Shown here one piece after another: positions 47,899-56,071 of a stretch of 64,000 nt of DNA (position 1 is the stretch's first letter; every line of letters begins with the position of its first letter). The stretch lies in contig NZ_CAKXZT010000113.1 of assembly GCF_935825525.1 (NCBI RefSeq), forward strand, positions 62,001 to 126,000, given 5' to 3'. The notes beneath the pieces were generated by a model. It saw only the letters and a program-made list of their open reading frames with translations, searched no databases and had not been told where the DNA came from. Source of the DNA: Mesorhizobium escarrei (lineage in GTDB: Bacteria; Pseudomonadota; Alphaproteobacteria; Rhizobiales; Rhizobiaceae). The translations under genes were made by a program, and so were the position numbers.

Positions 47899-48909
47899 TT
47901 GCGCGAGGAAAAACCGGCGGAGGAAGTCGTGCAGGAAAAGCCGAAAGCACCCGCAGGCAAGGCCGACACCAAGGCAAAGCCTGCCGGCGGAAAGGCAAAG
48001 CTTGCCAGCGGCAACGGCGAGATATCCACCTCTGTCAAATCCGCCGCGGCGGCAGACAGCGTCGTAAAGCTTTCTAATCCCGACAAGCTTCTGTGGCCGC
48101 GGGAGAAAGTATCGAAGCAGGGCCTGCTCGATCATTACGCTATAGTCTGGCCGCGCATGCACCAATTCGTCGTTAATCGGCCGCTCAGCCTGGTGCGCGC
48201 GCCGGACGGCGTCGGCGGTCAACGCTTCTTCCAGAAGCATGCGTCGGCCGGCATGCACGAAAAAATCGCCAGGATGAAGGATCCGACGGACGGCGAGGAG
48301 ATGTTGTTTATCCGTGATTTCGACGGTGTCGCTGCCTTGGTCCAGCTCGGCGTGGTCGAGATCCACATCTGGGGCTGCACCGTCGACGAACTGGACAAGC
48401 CGGACCAGATCATCTTCGATCTCGATCCCGACGAAGGCGTCGACGTGAAAGCGGTGCGCGCGGCGGCGCTTGAAATTCACGGCCGGCTCGATGCGCTGTC
48501 ATTGCCGAATTTCGTCAAGACGTCGGGCGGCAAGGGTTACCATATCGTGGTTCCGCTGAAACCATCGGCGGATTGGGATGAGGTGAAGGACTTCGCCCAT
48601 GATTTCGCCCGTGCCCTCGAGCAGGCCGCTCCTGATCGGTATACCGCGACGCTGTCGAAGAAGGCGCGTACCGGCAAGATCTTCGTGGACTATCTGCGCA
48701 ATGGCCGCGGCTCGACCACGGTGGCACCCTATTCGTCGCGGGCCAAGAAAGGCGCTACGGTATCGATGCCGGCGACCTGGGCGGAAATTGAAGCCGGATT
48801 GGCGCCGAACGCATTTCCGATCGTCGACAAGACGACGCTAAAACTGTTGGCGAAAGCCGATCCCTGGGTGGATTTTTTCCAGCAGGGCAAGCCGCTCAAG
48901 CGCGGGTAA
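47899..48909 (+). CDS. ligD: LigD polymerase (PolDom) domain, apparently 5'-truncated
   Basis: 336 aa from TTG 47899. Residues about 1-50 are a Lys/Ala-rich linker; about 55-330 form the primase-polymerase domain of bacterial NHEJ ligase D: KLSNPDKLLWP, metal ligands in DLDPDEGV, SGGKGYHIVVPL, and DYLRNGRGSTTVAPYSSRAK. The residues before the TTG read SFEGLREEKPAEEV, the normal end of the LigD ligase domain, and a single-base slip near 47887 separates them from the upstream RHA codons. So this is probably the tail of a longer LigD whose ligase and nuclease parts were lost; the domain itself looks intact. Confidence 0.8.
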   Translation: MREEKPAEEVVQEKPKAPAGKADTKAKPAGGKAKLASGNGEISTSVKSAAAADSVVKLSNPDKLLWPREKVSKQGLLDHYAIVWPRMHQFVVNRPLSLVRAPDGVGGQRFFQKHASAGMHEKIARMKDPTDGEEMLFIRDFDGVAALVQLGVVEIHIWGCTVDELDKPDQIIFDLDPDEGVDVKAVRAAALEIHGRLDALSLPNFVKTSGGKGYHIVVPLKPSADWDEVKDFAHDFARALEQAAPDRYTATLSKKARTGKIFVDYLRNGRGSTTVAPYSSRAKKGATVSMPATWAEIEAGLAPNAFPIVDKTTLKLLAKADPWVDFFQQGKPLKRG

Positions 48910-48963
48910 TTCATTGGCTTCTTCCCAAGGCTGAGTGAACGCGAGAACGAGCGCCGGCGATCC

Positions 48964-49133
48964 TTCGCGCCCCCGTCTGTCCTGCCGGACATCTCCCCCA
49001 CGAGTGGGGAGATTGGCCGTCATCCCCGCTTTCGCTAACCTCTAACGCTGAAAAAAGAGCTGGACGGCGAAGCTGCTGATCTCCCCCCTTGTGGGGGAGA
49101 TGCCCGGCAGGGCAGAGGGGGCGCTGTCCCGCC
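48964..49133. repeat. RIME-like intergenic inverted repeat, copy 5
   Basis: Outer blocks CGCGCCCCCGTCTGTCCTGC and the complementary GCAGGGCAGAGGGGGCGC flank inner ATCTCCCCCACGAGTGGGGA hairpins. It lies between ligD and the convergent ArsR-type gene. Confidence 0.7.
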
Positions 49134-49181
49134 GATGTCTCGCTCGCCAGGGGCGTCGCGAAACCAGCGCCCGGCAAACCA

Positions 49182-49856
49182 TCAGGCCAGAAACACCTTC
49201 TCGAACGCCTGCTTGCCCATCGGCGAGAAGATTACCGCGCGGCTGCCTTTTTCGCGTCGCCCCCATTTTTCCAAGAGAATCTTATCGAGGATGGCAGCGC
49301 CCAGCGTGCCGGCCAGATGCGAGCGCCGCACGCTCCAGTCGAGGCAGGCCCGGCACACCGGTCGTCGCGCCTTGCTCTCGACATCGATGCCGATCGCGGC
49401 GAAATGCGAGGCGGCTGACGGCCCGAGCCGGATTTCCTTGTCGTGGCGCAGGAGCACTTGTCGAGCGACAAGACGGTCGAGCATCGCCACGGCCTGCTCG
49501 CCGGCGAGGTGGTCGTAGCAAACCCGCGCCACGCGCATGGCCGCATCACGCGGACCCGGCCGCACCCGCTGCGGCCCGACCGCAGCGGCGACGCCGGTGA
49601 TCGCCTCGATCATCCCAGCCACCTGCGGCCCGGCGAGCCCGTAGTAGCGATGCCGCCCCTGGCTTGCCAGCGTCAGCAGCCCGCCCTCCATCAGTTTCGA
49701 CAGATGCGAGCTGGCGGTCGGCAGCGACACGCCGGCCTCGAGCGCCAGTTCGCTCGCTGTCAGTGCCGTGCCACCCATCAGCGCGGTCAGCATGTTTGCC
49801 CGCGCCGGATCGCCGACCAGGCTGGCGATGCGGGCTATGTCTGGTCCTTCACGCAT
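49182..49856 (-). CDS. ArsR-type winged-helix transcriptional regulator
   Basis: A 224-aa regulator. The N-terminal HTH spans about 10-80 (PARANMLTALMGGTALTASE, GVSLPTASSHLSKLMEGGLL, QGRHRYYGLAG wing). The longer C-terminal part has cysteines in VCRACLDWSVRRSHLAG. It lies divergent from the DUF1127/NIPSNAP/monooxygenase genes across 68 bp that contain a TGACGTCA palindrome (49879-49886), a possible site. It probably represses those genes; signal unknown. Confidence 0.85.
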   Translation of the reverse strand: MREGPDIARIASLVGDPARANMLTALMGGTALTASELALEAGVSLPTASSHLSKLMEGGLLTLASQGRHRYYGLAGPQVAGMIEAITGVAAAVGPQRVRPGPRDAAMRVARVCYDHLAGEQAVAMLDRLVARQVLLRHDKEIRLGPSAASHFAAIGIDVESKARRPVCRACLDWSVRRSHLAGTLGAAILDKILLEKWGRREKGSRAVIFSPMGKQAFEKVFLA

Positions 49857-49924
49857 AGTTAGTCCTTCATCGAAGCATTGACGTCAGATAACCACTATCC
49901 TCCGCTGAGATCAAGGAGACGACG

Positions 49925-50152
49925 ATGACCGCAAGAACCATTCCCCACACCATGCTTGTCAGCCGCTTCGGCCGTCGGCCGTCTCCGTTCATGATCTTGC
50001 GCCGGGTGCATCTGCGGCTGCTGGCACGGTGGTACGATCGTCATCTGCAGCGCCTCGACCTCGCCGGGATCGACGAGCATCTTCTGCGCGACCTTGGCCT
50101 GACGCCACAAGACGTTCGCCGCGAATGCGCGAAATCCTTCTGGCAAGCGTGA
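49925..50152 (+). CDS. DUF1127 small protein
   Basis: A 75-aa basic protein with the C-terminal DUF1127 motif (LQRLDLAGIDEHLLRDLGLT followed by PQDVRREC). AAGGAG ribosome-binding site. Small DUF1127 proteins in rhizobia and relatives affect RNA turnover and phosphate/stress responses. First gene of a probable three-gene unit. Confidence 0.85.
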   Translation: MTARTIPHTMLVSRFGRRPSPFMILRRVHLRLLARWYDRHLQRLDLAGIDEHLLRDLGLTPQDVRRECAKSFWQA

Positions 50153-50249
50153 TCAACATGGAAAATTGCTAGCACATAGAACCACAGAACGTTTCGACAC
50201 CGTTCGAACTGTCGGCGCAAACTGCATCCACCTGTACAGGAGACAAAAG

Positions 50250-50582
50250 ATGACCATCACCTGCTTCATCCGCTACGAGATCGACCCGTTCGGCAAGGCG
50301 GCGTTCGAGGAGTATGCCCGCAACTGGGGCCAGGCGATCCCGCGTTGCGGCGCCGATCTGATCGGCTATTTCGCGCCGCATGAGGGCTCGGCCACGACAG
50401 CCTATGCCGCCTATAACATCGACAGCCTGGCGGCTTATGAAGCCTACCGTATCAGGCTCGCCGCCGACCCGGCCGGCAAGGCCAATTACGAATTCGCCCG
50501 ACGTGAAAAATTCATCCTGAAAGAGGAGCGGACTTTTCTGAAACTCGCATCCGGGCAGCACGCCTCTCTGGTGAAGCTATGA
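50250..50582 (+). CDS. NIPSNAP-family protein
   Basis: A 110-aa dimeric alpha/beta-barrel type protein: CFIRYEIDPFGKAAFEEYA at the start, GADLIGYFAPHEGSATTAY in the middle, and FARREKFILKEERTFLK near the end, all typical of bacterial NIPSNAP proteins. Ribosome-binding site ACAGGAGA. Its stop overlaps the monooxygenase gene by 4 nt. Function not established. Confidence 0.88.
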   Translation: MTITCFIRYEIDPFGKAAFEEYARNWGQAIPRCGADLIGYFAPHEGSATTAYAAYNIDSLAAYEAYRIRLAADPAGKANYEFARREKFILKEERTFLKLASGQHASLVKL

Positions 50583-50923
50583 TCGCCGTTATCTTCGAGG
50601 TCGAGCCGGCAACAGGCAAGCGCGACGCCTACCTCGGCATCGCCGCCGACCTGCGGCCGCTGCTCGACGGCATGGACGGTTTCCTGTCGATCGAACGCTT
50701 CCAGAGCCTCGTCGATCCGAACCGCATCCTGTCGCTGTCGTTCTGGCGCGACGAGGAGGCGGTGAAAGCCTGGCGCAACACGGAGGAACACAGGCAGGCG
50801 CAGAAGGCCGGCCGTGGCGGCATCTTTGCCGGCTATCGTCTGCGCATTGCCCATGTCGTGCGCGACTATGGCCTGACCGAACGAGCCGAGGCGCCTGAGG
50901 ACAGCCGGGTAGTGAATGGGTAG
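50579..50923 (+). CDS. antibiotic biosynthesis monooxygenase (ABM)-domain protein
   Basis: A 114-aa ferredoxin-like fold: MIAVIFEVEPATGKRDAYL, GFLSIERFQSLVDPNRILSL and FWRDEEAVKAWRNTEEHRQA are the usual ABM segments. Such proteins act on quinones or haem, or have no known substrate. Coupled to the NIPSNAP gene. Confidence 0.88.
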   Translation: MIAVIFEVEPATGKRDAYLGIAADLRPLLDGMDGFLSIERFQSLVDPNRILSLSFWRDEEAVKAWRNTEEHRQAQKAGRGGIFAGYRLRIAHVVRDYGLTERAEAPEDSRVVNG

Positions 50924-50929
50924 GGTTTG

Positions 50930-51913
50930 CTATGCATTCCCGATCAGCACTCCAGCCGCAAACACCAGCGCGCCGCCCAGCACCACCTGGAAGGCGGCGC
51001 GCCAGAACGGCGTCTGCATGTAACGGTTCTGCACAAAGGCGATCGCCCACAGTTCGAAGAACACCACGACCGCAGCGACAATCGTCGCCGTCCAGAAAAA
51101 TGGGATGAGGTAAGGCAGCGCGTGGCCGAGGCCACCCAGCGCCGTCATCACGCCTGTGGTGATGCCGCGTTTCACCGGCGAGCCGCGGCCCGACAGCTTG
51201 CCGTCGTCGGAGGCGACCTCTGTGAAGCCCATTGAGATGCCGGCGCCGATCGAGGCGGCAAGCCCGACCAGGAAGGTCTGGAACGTGTCGTGCGTGGCGA
51301 ACGCAGCGGCGAAGATCGGCGCCAGCGTCGACACCGATCCGTCCATCAGCCCGGCCAGTCCCGGCTGCACATAGGTCAGGATGAACTGGCGCTGCTCGGC
51401 CGCTGCTTCTTCGGCCTTCACCGCGCCCGGCACATGCTTTTGCTCCAGCCGCTGCGCCAGCGTCTCGTGGCCCTGTTCGGCCACCGCCAGATTGTCGAGC
51501 AGCTTTCGCGTCGAGGCGTCGCTGGTGCGTTTCGCCGCTTCGACGTAGAACAGGTAGGCCTGACGCTCCATCGTTGCGGCCTGTTGGCGCACTTGTTCGA
51601 TGCCGAGCGGCCGGACCAGCCAGTCGGGCTTGCGCTCGTAATAGCCCTTCACATGCTCGCGCCGGATCAGCGGAATGCGCTCGCCAAAACGCTCGCGGTG
51701 AAGCTCGATCAGCGAGTCGCGATGGCCGTCCTCCTCCTCCGCCATTTCCTCGAACACTTTGGCCGAATGCGGAAACCTATCCGCCAGCCCGTCGGCATAG
51801 GCGCGGTAGATACGCCCGTCATCCTCTTCGGAAGAGATGGCGAGCGCCAGGATCTCTTGCTCCGAGAGCGACTCGAAGGGACGGCGACCGAAACCGAAAA
51901 CACGGGAAAGCAT
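50930..51913 (-). CDS. mbfA: membrane-bound ferritin-like iron exporter MbfA
   Basis: A 327-aa fusion of an N-terminal ferritin/rubrerythrin domain (about 15-170; iron ligands in SSEEDDGRIY, MAEEEDGHRDSL, AVAEQGHETL) and a C-terminal VIT1/CCC1-like membrane domain (about 180-327; AGLMDGSVSTLAPIFAAAFA). In Agrobacterium and Bradyrhizobium MbfA exports iron and protects against iron and peroxide stress, under Irr control. The palindrome at 51926-51950 supports the same control here. Confidence 0.93.
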   Translation of the reverse strand: MLSRVFGFGRRPFESLSEQEILALAISSEEDDGRIYRAYADGLADRFPHSAKVFEEMAEEEDGHRDSLIELHRERFGERIPLIRREHVKGYYERKPDWLVRPLGIEQVRQQAATMERQAYLFYVEAAKRTSDASTRKLLDNLAVAEQGHETLAQRLEQKHVPGAVKAEEAAAEQRQFILTYVQPGLAGLMDGSVSTLAPIFAAAFATHDTFQTFLVGLAASIGAGISMGFTEVASDDGKLSGRGSPVKRGITTGVMTALGGLGHALPYLIPFFWTATIVAAVVVFFELWAIAFVQNRYMQTPFWRAAFQVVLGGALVFAAGVLIGNA

Positions 51914-51925
51914 GAGAAATCCGCC

Positions 51926-51972
51926 CTAGTTTAGAATGATTCTAAACTAGGGTTTGGCGCACCGTTGGTCAA
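51926..51972 (-). promoter_or_regulatory. Irr-type iron control element over the mbfA promoter
   Basis: A 25-bp perfect palindrome: arm CTAGTTTAGAAT (51926-51937), one centre base, and its complement (51939-51950). Its core TTTAGAA-N3-TTCTAAA is the ICE consensus bound by Irr. On the minus strand a -35 TTGACC (51967-51972) and a -10-like TAGTTT (51944-51949) are 17 bp apart, so the ICE covers the -10 region. The mbfA start is 13 bp downstream of the palindrome. This layout predicts repression by Irr in low iron and release when iron is high. Confidence 0.85.
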
Positions 51973-52085
51973 TCGGGCTCGTAGCCGGAGGTTCAAATTT
52001 ATGGCTGCGGGATCCTCCTCTGGCCTTCATTATTAGCGAATGTTCACCTATATAGATGGGCTTGAGCCAATAGAAAGGAATCCGG

Positions 52086-52409
52086 ATGCCGGCAAAACAG
52101 CCCACCCATGCATTTGACCCGAAACCCGTTCTCGACCTGATCGCCAGCATAGAGGGGGACCTGCAGCGCCTGAAAGGCCTGATCGAGCAGCAGGTCGAAA
52201 AATTCGATCCGGCCAATCCGCACAACAAGGCCCCCGACGGCAAGCTGACCGAGGAGGGCGTCGAATGCTGCTACCGCCTGTTCGACGAGGGCAAGTCACG
52301 CTATTCGGTTGCCCAGCAGATGAAGATATCCTTTGCCGCCGCCACCCATCGCTTCAACACCTGGCGCAAGATGGGTGGCGCCAAACGGCAACGGACGCTT
52401 TTGGGGTGA
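52086..52409 (+). CDS. conserved hypothetical protein with HTH-like C-terminus
   Basis: A 107-aa protein. The C-terminal half (GVECCYRLFDEGKSRYSVAQ, then ISFAAATHRFNTWRKMGG) looks like a helix-turn-helix with a recognition helix. The N-terminal half is helical. AGAAAGGAA ribosome-binding site. I do not recognise a named family. Divergent from mbfA. Confidence 0.65.
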   Translation: MPAKQPTHAFDPKPVLDLIASIEGDLQRLKGLIEQQVEKFDPANPHNKAPDGKLTEEGVECCYRLFDEGKSRYSVAQQMKISFAAATHRFNTWRKMGGAKRQRTLLG

Positions 52410-52535
52410 GGAGCGGGCGGCGAAGCGCGCCACTCTCTGCTCGCAATCCACGAATTGTCTCGGTCACATTTTTCCAGTGGTGCGCGGCCTGGTTTTCCGT
52501 GCACCATGGGCGGTCTCATTCTGCAGGACCTCACC

Positions 52536-53513
52536 ATGACCACCCCTCCCGGCATCGCCGATATCCACCGCGCAGCAACGCGATTGTCCGGCTTGATCGT
52601 CGAAACGCCGCTGATCGAATCGCCGGAGCTGAATAAGCGTTTCGGCGCCAGGATCCTGTTCAAGCCGGAGACGCTGCAGCGTACCGGCTCGTTCAAGTTC
52701 CGCGGCGCCTACAACAAACTGTCGTCGCTCAGCGATGAGCAGCGCAGCCGCGGCGTCGTCGCCTTCTCGTCGGGCAACCATGCGCAAGGCGTAGCCGCGT
52801 CGGCGGCGATGTACGGCGTCAAGGCGGTTATCGCCATGCCCACCGATGCGCCGGCGATGAAGGTCGGCAATGTCAGGAAAATGGGCGCCGAAGTGGTTCC
52901 GTTCGACCGGTTTCGCGACGATCGCATGGCGATGGTTCGCCCGTACATGGAACGGGGCATGGTCCTGGTCCCGCCATTCGACGATCCGGCCATCATCGCT
53001 GGCCAGGGAACGATTGGCCTCGAGCTGATGGCACAGGCGAAAGCGCTCGGGGTGAGCCTCGACGCCGTCGTCATTCCCTGCGGCGGCGGCGGCCTGAGCA
53101 GCGGCATCTCCATTGCAGTCAAGGACGCCTCGCCGGGCACGGCCGTCTGGGCCGTGGAACCCGAGCATTTCGACGACACCTGTCGGTCACTGGCCAGAGG
53201 CGCCCGGGTTCCGATCGAACCCGGCCACACGTCGATTTGCGACGCGCTCCTAACCACCGAGCCGGGCGCGATCACCTTCGAGATCAACCGCAGGAATCTC
53301 GCCGGCGGCATTGCCGTTTCCGACCAGGCCGCCGCACAGGCGATGCGCGACGCCATGGCCCATCTCAAGCTGGTGGTCGAGCCCGGCGGCTGCGTCGGGC
53401 TGGCCGCGCTGTCATCGGGCGAGATCAAGCTATCAGGCAAATGCGTCGCCGTGGTGCTGTCCGGCGGCAATGTCGATTTCAGCACCTATGCGGAGATCAT
53501 GGCGGCGGCATAG
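52536..53513 (+). CDS. threonine/serine dehydratase-like PLP enzyme
   Basis: 325 aa from ATG 52536 (ATG 52506 is an alternative). Fold type II PLP enzyme: PLP lysine in RTGSFKFRGAYNKL, substrate loop SSGNHAQGVA, phosphate loop PCGGGGLSSGI and a terminal VLSGGNVDF. Matches catabolic threonine dehydratase and serine/hydroxyaspartate dehydratase-type proteins; no C-terminal regulatory ACT domain. It deaminates threonine or serine, or a related substrate. Confidence 0.88.
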   Translation: MTTPPGIADIHRAATRLSGLIVETPLIESPELNKRFGARILFKPETLQRTGSFKFRGAYNKLSSLSDEQRSRGVVAFSSGNHAQGVAASAAMYGVKAVIAMPTDAPAMKVGNVRKMGAEVVPFDRFRDDRMAMVRPYMERGMVLVPPFDDPAIIAGQGTIGLELMAQAKALGVSLDAVVIPCGGGGLSSGISIAVKDASPGTAVWAVEPEHFDDTCRSLARGARVPIEPGHTSICDALLTTEPGAITFEINRRNLAGGIAVSDQAAAQAMRDAMAHLKLVVEPGGCVGLAALSSGEIKLSGKCVAVVLSGGNVDFSTYAEIMAAA

Positions 53514-53597
53514 GGTGGCAAGCGGTTCCGGCTTCGCTCCGATGCCAAGTGTCAAAGCTCCTGCGCGTCCAGTCGACCATTCAAGGACTGACATGCA

Positions 53598-54260
53598 ATG
53601 AAGCTGTACTTCAGCCGCAATCCCAATCCCCGCCTCGCGGTCGCGGTGGCACGCTATCTCAACGCGAAGGTCGAGTTTGAATTCGCTTCCCCCTTCGCTC
53701 CCGGGCAGGCTGAGCGATATCGCCCGCTAAATCCAAATCTTTCATTGCCCATACTCGTAGGCTTGGGAAAGAGCCTCTGGGAGGCCGATGCCATAGCCTG
53801 CCGGCTTTCACGCGACGCGCATTCGGATCTCTGGCGCACCGGCGACGACGAACCCGAGATGATCCGATGGCTCAGTTGGGGCAAAGAGAACTTCGCGAGA
53901 GCTTGCGACGTCGTGCACTTCGAACGCGGGACCAAACAGCGGTATGGGCTCGGCCCGATCGATCAGGACCGGGTTGAGGAGGGGCTGAGAGACTTCCGCA
54001 CGGCCGCTGCTACACTTGAGGCCGAGCTTTCCGAGCGAGAATGGCTGGTCGAGAATTCGGTTTCCTATGCCGACTTTCGAATGGCGACGTTTCTGCCCTT
54101 CAACGATGTCGCCGGATTGCCGCTCGATGATTATCCTTCTGTCAGCCGCTGGTATCGTCAGTTTGAAGAAATCCACGCCTGGCGCAATCCTTTCCAAGGA
54201 CTGGATGCGCCTGAATTGCCGCCGGTCCCGGGAAGCCGGCATGAACCTCGATCCGAATGA
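53598..54260 (+). CDS. glutathione S-transferase family protein
   Basis: A 220-aa GST. N-terminal thioredoxin fold MKLYFSRNPNPRLAVAVARY, cis-Pro region NPNLSLPILVGLGKSLWEAD, and C-terminal helical domain with SYADFRMATFLPFNDVAGLP. Substrate unknown. Confidence 0.87.
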   Translation: MKLYFSRNPNPRLAVAVARYLNAKVEFEFASPFAPGQAERYRPLNPNLSLPILVGLGKSLWEADAIACRLSRDAHSDLWRTGDDEPEMIRWLSWGKENFARACDVVHFERGTKQRYGLGPIDQDRVEEGLRDFRTAAATLEAELSEREWLVENSVSYADFRMATFLPFNDVAGLPLDDYPSVSRWYRQFEEIHAWRNPFQGLDAPELPPVPGSRHEPRSE

Positions 54261-54390
54261 TCATGCCTATCGGCACAACCCAATGCGCTTTCAAAGGGTA
54301 CTGCTTCACGCTATCCGCCAAGGCGAGACTCCGCCCTTTTTCAGTTGATCAAAACGGGAAAACAACGCTAACTGGCTCCCGCGAGGGACC

Positions 54391-56061
54391 ATGCTGACAG
54401 TTGATGAAGTGGGAGCAATCCCGTTGTTTTCGGGTTTGCCGCCGCGCGAGCTCGAGCGGCTGGCGCGGACAGCGGCTGACCTCCATCTCAGCCCCGGAGA
54501 GTTCGCGGTTCACGAGGGCGGAGAGGCCGCGCTGTTTGCTGTTGTCGCCGGCAGGATCGAAGTCGTAAAGACCTTCGACGGCGTCGAGCGGACGCTCGGC
54601 TGGCGGCTGCCGGGAACGATCTTCGGTGAGGTGCCGATTGCCCTGGGCTCCGGTTTTCCGGGCGGGTATCGCGCCGCCGAACCGTCCCGCGTGATGCGGA
54701 TCGAGGTTCAGCAGTACTATTCCGTCGCGGCGGTTTCAAAGGACGTGGCCCAGAAAGTCAGCGCGCTTGCCCGCGAGCGGATGGGCGGGCTGCAGAGCGT
54801 CACTGCCGAGCCGCAGAAGCCGCGGGTGACATTGGTCGGCCATCGCTGGGACACGGCGTGCGGTGATCTGCGCCGATTTCTGACCCGCAACCAGATTTCA
54901 TTCACCTGGCTGTTGCCCGACACATCCGATGCCGAGGCTTTCTGGTCTGCCCTGGGCAGGCCGGCTCTCGATGGTCCCGTTGCCCGGCTGGCGGACGGAG
55001 AGATCATGGAAAATCCCGTCGTGCGCGATCTTGCAATACGCCTGGGGCTGCAGACGCGCCCGCGCGGCGCCGAGTACGATGTCGCGATTATTGGCGGCGG
55101 GCCGGCCGGCCTTGCCGCGGCGGTCTACGGCGCATCCGAGGGGCTGCGCACCATCGTCGTCGAGCGCGAGGCGCCTGGCGGACAGGCGGGGACATCGTCG
55201 CGGATCGAGAACTATCTCGGCTTTCCCAGCGGAATCTCCGGCGACGAACTGGCCAGTCGCGCGCTGCAGCAGGCGAGGCGGCTGGGCGCCGAAATCCTTG
55301 TCACCCGCTCCGTCGCCGGCATCGATCCGGCGACGCACCAGCTGTTTCTCGACGGCACCGATGCCGTGCGGGCGCGCAGCCTCATTCTTGCGACCGGCGT
55401 GACATGGCGTCGTCTCGCCATCGACGGGTTCGACCGGCTTATCGGCAAGGGCGTCTATTATGGAGCCGCGCGCAGCGAGGCAAGCACCACCCATGGACTG
55501 GATGTCTTCCTGATCGGCGCCGGCAACTCGGCCGGCCAGGCAGCACTGCATTTTTCGGGCCATGCGCGCAGCGTGACACTGCTCGTGCGAGGCCCGTCGC
55601 TTGCAGACAGTATGTCTCACTACCTGATCGAGCAGCTCAGGGCGAAATCGAACGTAAAAGTGCAGCTTCGATCCGAAGTCCAGGCCGTGCACGGCGAGAC
55701 TCACCTGACGGCGATCGACATTCTCGACAAGGCCGGCAACGAGGTGACCCGGCACGATTGCGGCGGGCTGTTCGTTTTCATTGGCGCCAACGCAGAGACC
55801 GAGTGGCTGCCGGCCGACGTCGTGCGCGATACCCGCGGATACGTGCTGACCGGGGACGATGTGAAGAAGGCCGGGGGCTGGTCGCACGACCGCGACCCCT
55901 ATCTGCTCGAAACCAGCGCGCTCGGCGTTTTCGCATGCGGCGACGTACGCCTGAGCCCGATCAAGCGCGTCGCCTCAGCGGTCGGCGAGGGCAGCATGGC
56001 GATTGCGTTCGTCCACCAGTATCTGGCGAATGAAGAGAAGGCCAAACGCGGCCAAAGCTAG
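54391..56061 (+). CDS. cyclic-nucleotide-binding flavoprotein, thioredoxin-reductase-like
   Basis: A 556-aa protein. Residues about 1-130 form a cNMP-binding domain; about 145-225 form a thioredoxin/glutaredoxin-like module (VTLVGHRWDTACGDLRRFL); about 229-545 form a thioredoxin-reductase-like flavin domain with FAD motif IIGGGPAGLAAAVYG, GGQAGTSSRIENYLGFP and NADPH motif LIGAGNSAGQAA. The redox CxxC expected near residue 360 is replaced by GAARSE, so it is not a classical thioredoxin reductase. It may couple cAMP level to a flavin-dependent redox step. Confidence 0.85.
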   Translation: MLTVDEVGAIPLFSGLPPRELERLARTAADLHLSPGEFAVHEGGEAALFAVVAGRIEVVKTFDGVERTLGWRLPGTIFGEVPIALGSGFPGGYRAAEPSRVMRIEVQQYYSVAAVSKDVAQKVSALARERMGGLQSVTAEPQKPRVTLVGHRWDTACGDLRRFLTRNQISFTWLLPDTSDAEAFWSALGRPALDGPVARLADGEIMENPVVRDLAIRLGLQTRPRGAEYDVAIIGGGPAGLAAAVYGASEGLRTIVVEREAPGGQAGTSSRIENYLGFPSGISGDELASRALQQARRLGAEILVTRSVAGIDPATHQLFLDGTDAVRARSLILATGVTWRRLAIDGFDRLIGKGVYYGAARSEASTTHGLDVFLIGAGNSAGQAALHFSGHARSVTLLVRGPSLADSMSHYLIEQLRAKSNVKVQLRSEVQAVHGETHLTAIDILDKAGNEVTRHDCGGLFVFIGANAETEWLPADVVRDTRGYVLTGDDVKKAGGWSHDRDPYLLETSALGVFACGDVRLSPIKRVASAVGEGSMAIAFVHQYLANEEKAKRGQS

Positions 56062-56071
56062 GAGAGTTGCA

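Noticed and set aside
54898..55887. 329-codon minus-strand frame
   Set aside because: Antisense shadow of the cNMP-binding flavoprotein gene.
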